Part shown: in pieces, positions 16,157 through 24,722 of the stretch
Position numbering within the stretch: the first letter of the stretch is position 1
How the letters are laid out: each line of letters starts with the position of its first letter
Assembly (NCBI RefSeq): GCF_039724765.1
Contig: NZ_CP155730.1
Coordinates: 1-64,000 of the forward strand
Length of the DNA stretch: 64,000 nucleotides
Reading direction: 5' to 3'
DNA from: Sagittula stellata E-37
Lineage (GTDB): Bacteria; Pseudomonadota; Alphaproteobacteria; Rhodobacterales; Rhodobacteraceae
Notes under the pieces: generated by a model
Told to the model about the DNA's origin: nothing
Seen by the model: the letters and a program-made list of their open reading frames with translations, nothing else
Databases searched by the model: none
Translations under genes and position numbers: made by a program

Positions 16157-17014
16157 ATGACGAAGTACCTGGTGACCGGAGCGTCGGGGCAGTTGGGGCA
16201 GAAGGTGGTGGATCACCTTGCCACGCTGGTGCCTGCCGGCGACATCATCGCATTGGTGCGCTCGGACGCGGCGCGTGAGGCATTCGCGGCGAAGGGCATC
16301 GCCACGCGGCAGGCCGACTACGAAGACCCGGAGTCGCTGCGCGCGGCCTTCGACGGGGTGGACCGGCTGCTGCTGATCTCGTCTTCCGAGGTCGGCAAGC
16401 GCACGGCGCAGCACCGCAACGTGATCGACGCGGCGAAAGCGGCGGGCGTGGGCTTCATTGCCTATACATCGATCCTGAACGCCGAGACCGGCGGCATGGC
16501 GCTGGCCGAGGAACATCTGCAGACCGAGGCGCTGCTGCGCGACAGCGGCATTCCCCACGCGCTGCTGCGCAACGGCTGGTATTCGGAGAACATCGCCGGG
16601 ACCGCGCCGCAGGCCGTGGACATGGGCCAGCACTTCGGGGCCGCGGGCGCGGGGCGTTTTTCCACCGCCTCGCGGCAGGACTATGCGGAGGCCGCGGCGG
16701 TCGTGCTGGCGGGCGAGGGCCACGCCGGAGCGGTCTACGAACTGGGCGGCGACAGCGACTTTTCCCTGACCGAATACGCGGCGCTGCTGAGCGAGGTGTC
16801 CGGCAAGGACGTGGCCTATGTCGACATGGATGAAGCGGGCTACAAGGCGGCGCTGGTGGGCGCGGGCCTGCCGGAGGGCTTCGCCGGTATTCTGGCCGAC
16901 AGCGACGCGAAGGCGGGGCAGGGGGCGCTGGCTACGCAGTCCCGTGACCTGAGCCGCCTGATCGGCCGCCCGACAACGCCCATGCGCGACACGCTGAAGG
17001 CCGTGCTGGGCTGA
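16157..17014 (+). CDS. NmrA/QOR2-like NAD(P)H-binding oxidoreductase
   Basis: A 285-residue atypical short-chain dehydrogenase. The Rossmann motif GASGQLGQKVV is at residues 8-18, and the family core reads FIAYTSILNAET and LRNGWYSENI. It resembles E. coli YtfG/QorB, an NADPH:quinone reductase in the NmrA group. The start has an AAAGGA ribosome binding site. It is transcribed away from the HxlR gene and ends at a strong terminator (17041-17066). Probable role: reduction of quinones or reactive carbonyls under electrophile stress. Confidence 0.85.
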   Translation: MTKYLVTGASGQLGQKVVDHLATLVPAGDIIALVRSDAAREAFAAKGIATRQADYEDPESLRAAFDGVDRLLLISSSEVGKRTAQHRNVIDAAKAAGVGFIAYTSILNAETGGMALAEEHLQTEALLRDSGIPHALLRNGWYSENIAGTAPQAVDMGQHFGAAGAGRFSTASRQDYAEAAAVVLAGEGHAGAVYELGGDSDFSLTEYAALLSEVSGKDVAYVDMDEAGYKAALVGAGLPEGFAGILADSDAKAGQGALATQSRDLSRLIGRPTTPMRDTLKAVLG

Positions 17015-17040
17015 ACGTCCGACTTGCCCCGGACGTCGGA

Positions 17041-17066
17041 GGGCGGCCCCCTGGGGTCGCCCTTTT
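17041..17066 (+). terminator. Intrinsic terminator after the quinone-reductase-like gene
   Basis: A 10-bp GC-rich stem (17041-17050 with 17053-17062, one G-T pair), a 2-base loop and TTTT at 17063-17066. It lies between two convergent genes. Confidence 0.8.
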
Positions 17067-17079
17067 CCATGTGGTGCGG

Positions 17080-17976
17080 TCAGAGCAGGGCGGCGGAGCG
17101 GCTGTCTTCCACTGCGAAGTCGATCAGGGCGCGGATCTTTCGGGGCAGGCTGCGCCCTTCGAGGTAGACGGCGCTGACCGGGATCGTCGTGCTTTCGTAG
17201 TCCTTCAGCACCGGGACGAGGCGACCGGTGGCCAGCGCGTCCGTGACCGCGAAACGCGGCGTGTAGCAGATGCCCAGTCCGGATGCGGCCAGTTCCGCCG
17301 CCGCGCGGGCAGAGTTCACCTGGAACCGGCCCTGTACGTCCACCGCCTGTTCCGTGCCGTTCTTCAGGAACACCCAGCGGCGCGGGGCGCGGCGATTGGT
17401 GTCGAGGATGCAGGCGTGGTGGCGCAGGTCGTCAGGCGTGGCGGGGGCACCGTGACCGTCGAGGTAGGCCGGGCCGGCCGCCGCGACCGAGCGCATCTCT
17501 CCCAGCTTGCGGGATTTCAGCGACCGCATGTCCGACTGGCCGACTCGGAAGGCGAGGTCGATCCCGTCGCTGGCCAGATCGACAAAGCCGTCGTGCAGCC
17601 GCAGGTCGAAGGTCAGGTCCGGGTTGCGGGCGGCGAAGCGGGCGAGCATCCCGGCCACGTAGACTTCGCCAAAGGTGACAGGCGCGGAGATCCGGACGAC
17701 GCCGGTGAACCCGCGCGAGGTGTCGGAGACCTCGGCCAGAAGCGCGTCGAGGTCGTCCAGCAGCGCCGGGGCGCGGGCGAGGAGGTCTTCGCCCGCAGGG
17801 GTCAGGCCGACCTTGCGCGTGGTGCGTTGCAGCAGACGCACGCCAAGACGGTTCTCAAGCTCCGCCACGTATTTCGAGGTCAGCCTGTTGGAGACGCCAA
17901 GCTGATCGGCGGCGGCGGTGAAGGAGCCGGTCTTGGCCGTGGCCACGAAGGTCTTGAGTTGGTCGACGATGTCCAT
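17080..17976 (-). CDS. LysR-family transcriptional regulator
   Basis: A 298-residue LysR regulator: N-terminal winged helix-turn-helix (residues about 3-62, VATAKTGSFTAAADQLGVSN) and the periplasmic-binding-like effector domain (about 88-290). It belongs to the group whose N-terminus reads DxVDQLKTFVATAKTGSF. It is divergent from the YgiD-type dioxygenase gene (18131), which is its likely target. The start at 17976 is the first ATG of the frame that gives the complete HTH. Confidence 0.92.
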   Translation of the reverse strand: MDIVDQLKTFVATAKTGSFTAAADQLGVSNRLTSKYVAELENRLGVRLLQRTTRKVGLTPAGEDLLARAPALLDDLDALLAEVSDTSRGFTGVVRISAPVTFGEVYVAGMLARFAARNPDLTFDLRLHDGFVDLASDGIDLAFRVGQSDMRSLKSRKLGEMRSVAAAGPAYLDGHGAPATPDDLRHHACILDTNRRAPRRWVFLKNGTEQAVDVQGRFQVNSARAAAELAASGLGICYTPRFAVTDALATGRLVPVLKDYESTTIPVSAVYLEGRSLPRKIRALIDFAVEDSRSAALL

Positions 17977-18130
17977 GGCCGCTCATTCAGAACAAATGGA
18001 AGATAGTCATTCAATGATGACGCCATTTCATGGATGAAGTGCAAGCACTAGGTTGAGGGCAATGCAAAATCTCTGCGGCGGACTTTGGCGCGCCACGGCG
18101 CAGCGTTGCAGAGGCCATAGGAGATAGACG

Positions 18131-18961
18131 ATGACCGCGACCAGAACGCTCGACGACCTGAAACGGGGGCTGGGGCCTTCTGACCGGATGCCGGTGGTCT
18201 TTCTCGGCCACGGCAGCCCGATGAACGCCCTTGAGGACACGGCCTACAGCCGGGCGTGGACCGAGCTGGGCCGCACGTTGCCCCGCCCCAAGGCGATCCT
18301 CGTGGTATCGGCCCATTGGATGACCCGTGGCACCACCCTGGTGGACGTGTCGGCCATGCCCAGGACGATCCACGATTTCTACGGCTTCCCGCAGGCGCTC
18401 TACGCGCAGAGCTACAGCGCGCCCGGCGCACCGGAGATGGCGCGCGAGGTGGTGTCCCTGCTGGCCAGCCACCGTGCCGAAGAGGACGACACATGGGGGC
18501 TGGACCACGGCGCGTGGACCGTGCTGAAATTCCTTTACCCCGGCGCGGATGTGCCGGTGTTCCAGGTCTCCATCGACATGGGCCGCGGTCTTGAGCATCA
18601 GCTCGACATCGGGCGCACCCTGTCCGAGCTGCGTGACCGTGGCGTGCTGATCCTCGGGTCGGGCAACGTGGTGCACAACCTCGGTGCCATCGAGTGGGGG
18701 AAGGGGGCGCGGCCGCACGATTTCGCGCTGGAATTCGACAGGCTGTTTGCCGACCGGCTGGAAGACCGCGATTTTGCCGCGCTGAGCGACGTGAAGGGGC
18801 TTGGGCCTCTGCTGCCCATGGCGCATCCTTCGGTCGATCACTACATGCCCGCACTGACCATCGCCGGGGCCTCGGACGCCCGCGACGACCTGACCTTCAT
18901 GACCGACGCCATCGACCTCGCCTCGATCTCCATGCGGTCCTTTGTCTTCCACGCGCGGTGA
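18131..18961 (+). CDS. ygiD: YgiD-type extradiol (4,5-DOPA) dioxygenase
   Basis: A 276-residue class III extradiol dioxygenase of the LigB superfamily. The zinc/iron ligands of E. coli YgiD (His22, His57, His177) and its catalytic His234 align with His27 (FLGHGSP), His62 (SAHWM), His182 (VVHNLG) and His237 (SVDHYMP). The motif LDHGAW is also present. The family cleaves DOPA-like catechols in vitro, but its natural role is often unclear. It has a good ribosome binding site (GGAGATA) and lies opposite a LysR gene, a common pairing. It is not a protocatechuate or catechol dioxygenase of a central pathway. Confidence 0.88.
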   Translation: MTATRTLDDLKRGLGPSDRMPVVFLGHGSPMNALEDTAYSRAWTELGRTLPRPKAILVVSAHWMTRGTTLVDVSAMPRTIHDFYGFPQALYAQSYSAPGAPEMAREVVSLLASHRAEEDDTWGLDHGAWTVLKFLYPGADVPVFQVSIDMGRGLEHQLDIGRTLSELRDRGVLILGSGNVVHNLGAIEWGKGARPHDFALEFDRLFADRLEDRDFAALSDVKGLGPLLPMAHPSVDHYMPALTIAGASDARDDLTFMTDAIDLASISMRSFVFHAR

Positions 18962-19027
18962 GGCGACGGGGACAGGTCAGGCGCCGAAGGGGGCAGCCGG
19001 CACTTTCCACCCGCGCAGGAAAGTCCG

Positions 19028-19852
19028 TCACCTGTATCCCAGCGGCGATGCCGTCGGTGTGTTGAAGTAGTCGCGTAGCGCGGCACTGCTGCCTAGACCG
19101 AGCTTTCCGTAACTTCGGCGCCTGTAGGTTGCGACGCTGGTGATGGCGATGCCCAGAAGCTCCGCGATTTCTGCCTGCTTGTGGCCCAGCACGGTGTAGG
19201 CGCAGACCTCGGCCTCGCGGGATGTCAGGCTGCCGTTGCTTGCCTCCCTGAGGTGTCGGGCGATCGCGTGCGCATCGGGCATTGTTCCCGAGGCGCCTGC
19301 CGATGTGTTGCAAAGTGCGTCATGTCGGAGCGCTGCCGCCGAAAGAACCGGACCGTTTGCATCGAGAGCGGCGGACGCTTGCATCGGAAACGGCCCGTTT
19401 TCCCGCAGCCGATAGAGGTTCAGCATCAGCAACGGCCCGGCAAGGCCTTGTTTGAAGTAGAGATGCGTGAGCCTTTCGCAAACGGCTCCATCCGCGAAAC
19501 ACTGGCGAAGGTAGTCCCGATCCAGGATGCTGGTGGCGTTGAGCCTGACGACGGCGCTGTCCTGCAGGCGGCGCAGCCGATAGCGTGTCAGCGTGGGGTC
19601 GGATCGGGCGAAGCGCTCCGCATAGGCTCTGGAGGCTTGCTCCGCGAATTTTCCGTCTGCCGCGACGCTCAGCACGCAGCGCAGTCGCGCGCCTTCGGGG
19701 ACGAAGACAGAGCACATGTCCGCCCTGAACAGATCGGCGCAGGCCGCAAGCAGCGAGGGCCCGAAACCCGGGCGCCCGATCTCGTCTATCAGGCGGGCGA
19801 GGGTCGTTGCGGGCAGGGCTGGGCGTGGGGTCATCGGCACCGTCCGGGTCAT
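19028..19852 (-). CDS. LuxR-type HTH transcriptional regulator
   Basis: A 274-residue protein with a C-terminal LuxR helix-turn-helix at about 205-262 (LTSREAEVCAYTVLGHKQ, then AEIAELLGIAITSVATYRRR). The N-terminal 190 residues do not show the autoinducer-binding signature and may be a divergent sensor domain (LLAACADLFRADMCSVFVPE looks GAF-like). No luxI gene is seen. It is divergent from the VOC and aldehyde dehydrogenase genes and has a perfect 8-bp inverted repeat 8 bases before its start (19861-19881). A regulator of module A is the simplest role. Confidence 0.85.
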   Translation of the reverse strand: MTRTVPMTPRPALPATTLARLIDEIGRPGFGPSLLAACADLFRADMCSVFVPEGARLRCVLSVAADGKFAEQASRAYAERFARSDPTLTRYRLRRLQDSAVVRLNATSILDRDYLRQCFADGAVCERLTHLYFKQGLAGPLLMLNLYRLRENGPFPMQASAALDANGPVLSAAALRHDALCNTSAGASGTMPDAHAIARHLREASNGSLTSREAEVCAYTVLGHKQAEIAELLGIAITSVATYRRRSYGKLGLGSSAALRDYFNTPTASPLGYR

Positions 19853-19860
19853 TCGTCACC

Positions 19861-19881
19861 TGTCATACCACACGTATGACA
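19861..19881. promoter_or_regulatory. Inverted repeat operator between luxR-type and VOC genes
   Basis: TGTCATAC (19861-19868), spacer CACAC, GTATGACA (19874-19881): perfect 8-bp arms. It lies 9-29 bases upstream of the LuxR-type start and about 100 bases before the VOC start, suitable for autoregulation or divergent control. Confidence 0.55.
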
Positions 19882-19980
19882 AATCGGCATCCAGATTGCA
19901 CTATATCAAAACGAATTAGACAAAGTGAAATGCGGCTGCTGGCGAATGAGCCGTGTCGTGATTCCGGAGGAGACCCACAC

Positions 19981-20505
19981 ATGACGTCCATTCCGAAGAT
20001 CAAAGGGATGTATCACTATTCTTTTCCTTGCCGCGACGGTGAGGAGACCCGGCAGTTCTACGAAGACCTGCTTGGCCTTCCCCTTGTGACCTGCATGCAG
20101 GCCGACAAGGTGCCGAGCACCGGAGAAGAGAAACCCTATGCGCATTTCTTCTTCGAGATGGGTGACGGCTCCTACATGGCCTTTTTCGACCTCGGCGAAA
20201 ACGAGATGCCGAAGCCGTCGCCGAACACGCCGGCCTGGGTCATGCACTTCGCGATGGAGATGGACTCGATCGAAGACGTTCTGGCCATGCGCAAGCGGCT
20301 GCACGATGCGGGCGTGGAGGTGACGGATATCGTCGACCACGAGTTCATCCATTCGATCTACTTCTTCGACCCGAACGGGCTGCGGCTGGAAGTGACCACA
20401 CGGGTCGAGCCGCCCTCCTACATGGAGGCCGAGAAGACCCGCGCCCATGCCGGGCTGGACGCATGGACCAAAAAGAAAAAGGCCCTGTTGGCGGCAAAAG
20501 GCTGA
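19981..20505 (+). CDS. VOC (glyoxalase/extradiol dioxygenase) superfamily protein
   Basis: A 174-residue protein with the paired beta-alpha-beta-beta-beta modules of the vicinal oxygen chelate fold: one from MYHYSFPCRDGEETRQFYED and one from WVMHFAMEMDSIEDVL. It ends its core at FDPNGLRLEVTTRV. Candidate metal ligands are His13 (in YHYSF), His in VMHFAM and Glu in RLEVT. The start at 19981 has a GGAGGA ribosome binding site; the open frame further upstream overlaps the promoter region and is not used. It heads an apparent pair with the aldehyde dehydrogenase 88 bases downstream. Reaction unknown: glyoxalase-like isomerase, ring-cleavage or fosfomycin-type activities all use this fold. Confidence 0.8.
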   Translation: MTSIPKIKGMYHYSFPCRDGEETRQFYEDLLGLPLVTCMQADKVPSTGEEKPYAHFFFEMGDGSYMAFFDLGENEMPKPSPNTPAWVMHFAMEMDSIEDVLAMRKRLHDAGVEVTDIVDHEFIHSIYFFDPNGLRLEVTTRVEPPSYMEAEKTRAHAGLDAWTKKKKALLAAKG

Positions 20506-20593
20506 CAGGTCGGCGCCAGGACCCGGTCGCCGCTGTGCGGCCGGGTAACATTGGCGCGTGGGCAATGAACGACGTGGGAGGACACAGATAGAC

Positions 20594-22036
20594 ATGAGTG
20601 GCGCAGAATACGGGCAACCGCAGCTTTTTATCGGCGGCGAATGGATTGGATCGAAGGACCGCAGCGGGGAAGACGTGCTCAACCCCGCGAACGGGGAGGC
20701 GCTCGCCGAGCTGCCCCATGCGACGACGCAGGATGTGGACCGGGCCGCAATGGCGGCGAGCGAGGCGTTCGACGGCTGGCGCCGAACACCCGCTTTGGCG
20801 CGCGCAAGGATCATCCGGAAGGCCGCCGATCTGCTGCGGGAACGGACCGAACGCATTGCCCTCAGTTTGACCCTTGAGCAAGGGAAGCCGTTGGCCCAGT
20901 CCCGTATCGAGGTCATGGCCGCCGCGGAAATCCTCGACTGGTGCGCGGACGAGGGCCGCCGGACCTACGGGCGCATCGTGCCGGCCTCGGTGCCGGGACA
21001 TCAGTGGTCGGTGCTGCGCCAGCCGGTCGGCCCCGTGGCCGCCTTCACGCCGTGGAACTTTCCGCTGATCATCCCGGCCCGGAAGATCGGTTCGGCGCTC
21101 GCGGTCGGGTGCACGATGGTGATGAAACCGGCTGAAGAAACCCCGGTCTCCGTGAACGAGATCGCGCGCGCCTTCGAGGATGCCGGGCTTCCCTCCGGTG
21201 TGCTGAACATCGTTCACGGCATTCCCGGCGAGGTGTCCGAGCAGCTGATCAACCATCCCGTCATCCGCAAGATCACCTTCACCGGTTCCACCGCCGTTGG
21301 CGCGCAGCTGGCGGCCATGGCCGCGAAGGCGGGCGTCAAGCGCTGCACCATGGAACTGGGTGGCCATGCGCCGGTGCTGGTCTGTGAAGACGCCGACGTC
21401 GATCTTGCGGTCAAGACGATGATGCAGGCCAAGTTCCGCAACGCCGGACAGATCTGCATCGCGCCGACCCGGTTCTTTGTGCATGACCGTGTCCACGACA
21501 GCTTTGCCGACAGCTTCACCAAGGCCACCCAGGCGCTGGTCACGGCGGACGGCATGGACCCGAAGAGCGAGATGGGGCCGCTGGCGCATGACCGCCGGGT
21601 GCCTGCTGTCGAAACTCTGGTGCATGAGGCCGTCGATCAGGGCGCAAAGCTTGCGACCGGCGGAGAGCGGATCGGCAACGCGGGGTACTTCTTTCAGCCG
21701 ACCGTGCTGACCGATGTGCCCGACGCCGCGCGGATCATGAACGAAGAACCCTTTGGCCCGGTTGCCACAATCACCCGTGTCGCTTCGTTGGACGATGCAA
21801 TCACGCAGGCAAATCGCTTGCCGTTCGGGCTTGCCTCTTACGCCTTCACCGGATCGACCCACACCGCCGCCCGCCTCAGCGATGAGGTCGAGGCCGGGAT
21901 GCTCGGTATCAACAACACCTTCATCTCCATGCCCGAAACGCCCTTCGGCGGTGTGAAGCAGAGCGGTTATGGCAGCGAAGGCGGGATCGAAGGCATGGAC
22001 CCCTACCTTGTGACCAAGACCGTCAGTGTGAGCTGA
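20594..22036 (+). CDS. NAD(P)-dependent aldehyde dehydrogenase (succinate-semialdehyde/vanillin dehydrogenase type)
   Basis: A 480-residue aldehyde dehydrogenase oxidising an aldehyde to the acid. Visible motifs are the cofactor-binding TPWNFPLIIP, the glycine motif FTGSTAVGAQ, the catalytic glutamate in MELGGHAP, the nucleophile Cys288 in GQICIAPTR, and EEPFGPV near the end. It belongs to the GabD-like group, which includes several vanillin and benzaldehyde dehydrogenases. The start at 20594 follows a GGAGGA ribosome binding site. In this setting an aromatic aldehyde is a likely substrate; inference. Confidence 0.88.
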   Translation: MSGAEYGQPQLFIGGEWIGSKDRSGEDVLNPANGEALAELPHATTQDVDRAAMAASEAFDGWRRTPALARARIIRKAADLLRERTERIALSLTLEQGKPLAQSRIEVMAAAEILDWCADEGRRTYGRIVPASVPGHQWSVLRQPVGPVAAFTPWNFPLIIPARKIGSALAVGCTMVMKPAEETPVSVNEIARAFEDAGLPSGVLNIVHGIPGEVSEQLINHPVIRKITFTGSTAVGAQLAAMAAKAGVKRCTMELGGHAPVLVCEDADVDLAVKTMMQAKFRNAGQICIAPTRFFVHDRVHDSFADSFTKATQALVTADGMDPKSEMGPLAHDRRVPAVETLVHEAVDQGAKLATGGERIGNAGYFFQPTVLTDVPDAARIMNEEPFGPVATITRVASLDDAITQANRLPFGLASYAFTGSTHTAARLSDEVEAGMLGINNTFISMPETPFGGVKQSGYGSEGGIEGMDPYLVTKTVSVS

Positions 22037-22042
22037 GGGGGG

Positions 22043-22501
22043 TCAGGACTCGTGGCGGGATTGCCAGACTTCCAACACAAGACGCCGGAGCGTGGTCAGA
22101 TCCTCGTCGCCGAGCATCGAGAAGGCGTCGGTCTCGATACGGTCCACCAGTGGGGCGCATTCTTCCAGAAGAGTGCGCCCGGCATCGCCGAGCACGACGA
22201 GACGCACGCGCATGTTGGCCGGATCGGGCACGCGTGCCAGCAGGTCGCGCCGTTCGAGGGAGATGATCGTCTCGTTCATGGTTTGCGGCGTCACGTAGAA
22301 CCGCCGCGCGATCTCTGCCGAAGACATCGGGTCGTTTTCGTCGACCATGCTCAGCACCGAGTATTGAATGCCGGTAAGCTTGAACGGTCGCAGCGCTTGC
22401 TCCAGCTCCGACCGGACCGAATTCGCGGTGATGTAAAGCAGATAGAGCGTGCGCGGTCGCAGGACGTTGCGGTCGGTCGGGCGGGGGTCGGATTTGGCCA
22501 T
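22043..22501 (-). CDS. MarR-family transcriptional regulator
   Basis: A 152-residue MarR-type winged-helix repressor. The DNA-binding part is about 55-110 (MSSAEIARRFYVTPQTMNET and a wing with DPANMRVRLVV). It is divergent from the CoA-ligase gene at 22605, and an imperfect palindrome at 22541-22556 lies between them. MarR proteins such as FerC and CouR repress hydroxycinnamate genes and respond to hydroxycinnamoyl-CoA esters (established in SYK-6 and R. palustris); the same job is plausible here. Confidence 0.88.
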   Translation of the reverse strand: MAKSDPRPTDRNVLRPRTLYLLYITANSVRSELEQALRPFKLTGIQYSVLSMVDENDPMSSAEIARRFYVTPQTMNETIISLERRDLLARVPDPANMRVRLVVLGDAGRTLLEECAPLVDRIETDAFSMLGDEDLTTLRRLVLEVWQSRHES

Positions 22502-22540
22502 ACGTGCGGTTCCTAAGCTCCAGAATTAAACCCACAATGC

Positions 22541-22556
22541 ATCAGGGATACTGACA
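22541..22556. promoter_or_regulatory. Candidate MarR operator, copy 1
   Basis: ATCAGGGATACTGACA between the divergent MarR and CoA-ligase genes. It matches 13 of 16 bases of the better palindrome at 41949-41964, which lies before the second CoA-ligase gene. Confidence 0.45.
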
Positions 22557-22604
22557 ATGACAGCAGCAATCCACCTTGCCACCATGTGGCGCGGCGCCTG
22601 ACCG

Positions 22605-24722
22605 ATGGCTGACACCTCGGCTGCTCTGGCCCGCCTTCTTCGGCCGCAATCCGTGGCCATTGTCGGCGCCTCACCCAAGCCGCTTTCGCTTGGCGGGAAC
22701 ATTCTGGCAAACTTCAAGGCTTTTGCCTACGACGGCGCGCTGCACCTTGTCAGCCGCTCCCAGACAGAGATCGACGGCATCGCCTGCGTGCCGTCTATCG
22801 ACGATCTGCCGGAGGGGATCGACCTTGTCGCGCTGATCGTGCCGTCGGAGGCCATCGCTGACTCCCTGCGCGCCTGCGCGCGCCGCAAGGTGCGCGGGGC
22901 CATCGTCTTCTCGGCTGGGTTCGCCGAGACGGGGGAGGCAGGCCGGGCGATGCAGGAGGAGATCGTCGGGATCGCAGAGGCGGCGAACATGGCGCTTCTC
23001 GGGCCGAACTGCCTTGGCTTTGCGAACTTCCTGCTCGGCGTTCCGGCCACCTTCGAGCCGCTGCCGGTATCGGAGCGGCCCACCAAGGGTGCGGCCATCG
23101 TCACCCAGAGCGGTGCGATGGCCGGGAACCTGCGCATCGGCCTTTTGGCGCGCCATGTGCCTGTGGCCATGTCGGTCTCTACCGGCAACGAGGCCGTGAC
23201 CTCTTCGGAGGAAATTCTGGATGTGCTGGTGGACGATCCCGCCGTGACGCAGCTCGTTGTCTGTGTCGAGCAGATCAAGAAACCTCGCCTTTTCCTCGAC
23301 GCCGCCCGCCGCGCCATGGCGTTGGGCAAGCCGCTGCTGCTCATGCATCCGGGCAAGAGCGCCCGTTCGATGGAAGCGGCGCTGACCCATACCGGCGCGG
23401 TCGCCGGGGATCATGCGGTGATGGAATGCTTCGCGCGCGAGCACGGGGTCATTCTGGCGGAAGGTTTCGACGAGATGTTCGACCTTGCCGCAATCGTCGC
23501 CCGCTATCCTCAGGCGCAGGTCTCGGGCGTTGGGATCATGTCGAACTCTGGCGCCGTGCGCGGCTTCACGCTGGACTTTTGCCATGCGCTGGGGCTCGAT
23601 CTGCCGCGCCTCGCCCCGGAGACGATCCAGGCCCTCGCAGCGGTGCTTCCCGACTTTGCGACGCTGGACAACCCGCTCGACATCACGGCGCAGGGGATGA
23701 AACAGCCGAGCCTGTTTGGCGATACGACCGCGGCGCTTCTGGACGATCCGTCGATAGATGCGGTTGTGGTTGCGGTTGTCGGCGGCTCGCCCGCGCAGAT
23801 CATGAACAAATGGAACACGCTGCGCCCGGTCATGTCGAAGTCCGAGAAGCCGGTCGTCTACATCGTGGTCGGCGACGAACACCCGATGCCCGACGAGTTC
23901 CTCGAAGACATCGCGGCCAGTGGTGTGCCGTTCATGCGCTCGCCGGAACGGGCACTGAGAGCGTTTCGCCGTCTGGCAGATCGCAGGAGTACAACGCCCG
24001 CACCGCTTGCAGTCCATCCGATTGGCGAGGCCGACGTGGTCGCGCTTTCCGAATGTACCGGCAAGGCGCTTCTGGCCGCCAATGGTCTCGATGTGCCCGC
24101 CGGACGGGTGGTGAACAGCGCACAAGCCGCCGCCGAAGCAGCTGAGACACTGGGGTATCCTGTGGTGGCCAAGGCGCAGAGCGGTGCTCTTCCCCACAAG
24201 AGCGATGCGGGCGGCGTCGCTTTGAACCTTGGCTCGCCGCAGTCGGTCTCGCAGGCCTATGGCCGGATCATCGCAAGCGTCTACGGGTACGCGCCGGAGG
24301 TTGCGCTGGAAGGCGTGTTGATCGAGCGGCAGTCCGGACCGGCGGGGGCCGAACTGATCGTCGCCGCGCGGCGCGATCCGCTTTGGGGCGGTGTTCTGGT
24401 GGTCGGCATGGGCGGTATCTGGGCAGAGGTCATGGGCGATATGCGAATGATGCCAGCCGGTGTCGATGTGGCCCGGATCGAAGAGGAGATCCGCGCTTTG
24501 AAAGGCGCCGCATTGCTGACCGGCGCACGCGGCATGCCAGCGCTGGACATAGCCGCCGCCGCGGGTGTGGTCTCGCGGTTGGGGCACATCCTGGCGGAAG
24601 ACGACCGGATTGCCGGGATCGAAATCAACCCGCTGGCGCTGTACCCTGAGGGCGTCGGTATCCTCGATGTATTGATGACCGTCCGGGCCGCTCCCGCCGA
24701 GAAATTGGAGACGACAGCATGA
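22605..24722 (+). CDS. NDP-forming acyl-CoA synthetase (FerA-like CoA ligase)
   Basis: A 705-residue single-chain ADP-forming acyl-CoA synthetase. Domain order: CoA-binding Rossmann domain (about 1-135, SVAIVGASPKPLSLGGNI), two flavodoxin-like succinyl-CoA-ligase domains (about 145-455), then an ATP-grasp domain (about 480-705, KAQSGALPHKSDAGGVA). The phosphohistidine is in LTHTGAVAGD. The feruloyl-CoA synthetase FerA of Sphingobium SYK-6 belongs to this superfamily, so an aromatic or phenylpropanoid acid is a reasonable substrate. Its end overlaps the alcohol dehydrogenase start (ATGA). A second copy lies at 42025-44160. Confidence 0.88.
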   Translation: MADTSAALARLLRPQSVAIVGASPKPLSLGGNILANFKAFAYDGALHLVSRSQTEIDGIACVPSIDDLPEGIDLVALIVPSEAIADSLRACARRKVRGAIVFSAGFAETGEAGRAMQEEIVGIAEAANMALLGPNCLGFANFLLGVPATFEPLPVSERPTKGAAIVTQSGAMAGNLRIGLLARHVPVAMSVSTGNEAVTSSEEILDVLVDDPAVTQLVVCVEQIKKPRLFLDAARRAMALGKPLLLMHPGKSARSMEAALTHTGAVAGDHAVMECFAREHGVILAEGFDEMFDLAAIVARYPQAQVSGVGIMSNSGAVRGFTLDFCHALGLDLPRLAPETIQALAAVLPDFATLDNPLDITAQGMKQPSLFGDTTAALLDDPSIDAVVVAVVGGSPAQIMNKWNTLRPVMSKSEKPVVYIVVGDEHPMPDEFLEDIAASGVPFMRSPERALRAFRRLADRRSTTPAPLAVHPIGEADVVALSECTGKALLAANGLDVPAGRVVNSAQAAAEAAETLGYPVVAKAQSGALPHKSDAGGVALNLGSPQSVSQAYGRIIASVYGYAPEVALEGVLIERQSGPAGAELIVAARRDPLWGGVLVVGMGGIWAEVMGDMRMMPAGVDVARIEEEIRALKGAALLTGARGMPALDIAAAAGVVSRLGHILAEDDRIAGIEINPLALYPEGVGILDVLMTVRAAPAEKLETTA

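Noticed and set aside
18131..18961. Protocatechuate 4,5-dioxygenase (LigB) of a central pathway
   Set aside because: Single-chain YgiD-type residues and pairing with LysR in a stress-type neighbourhood; no LigA-like subunit and no downstream ring-fission genes.
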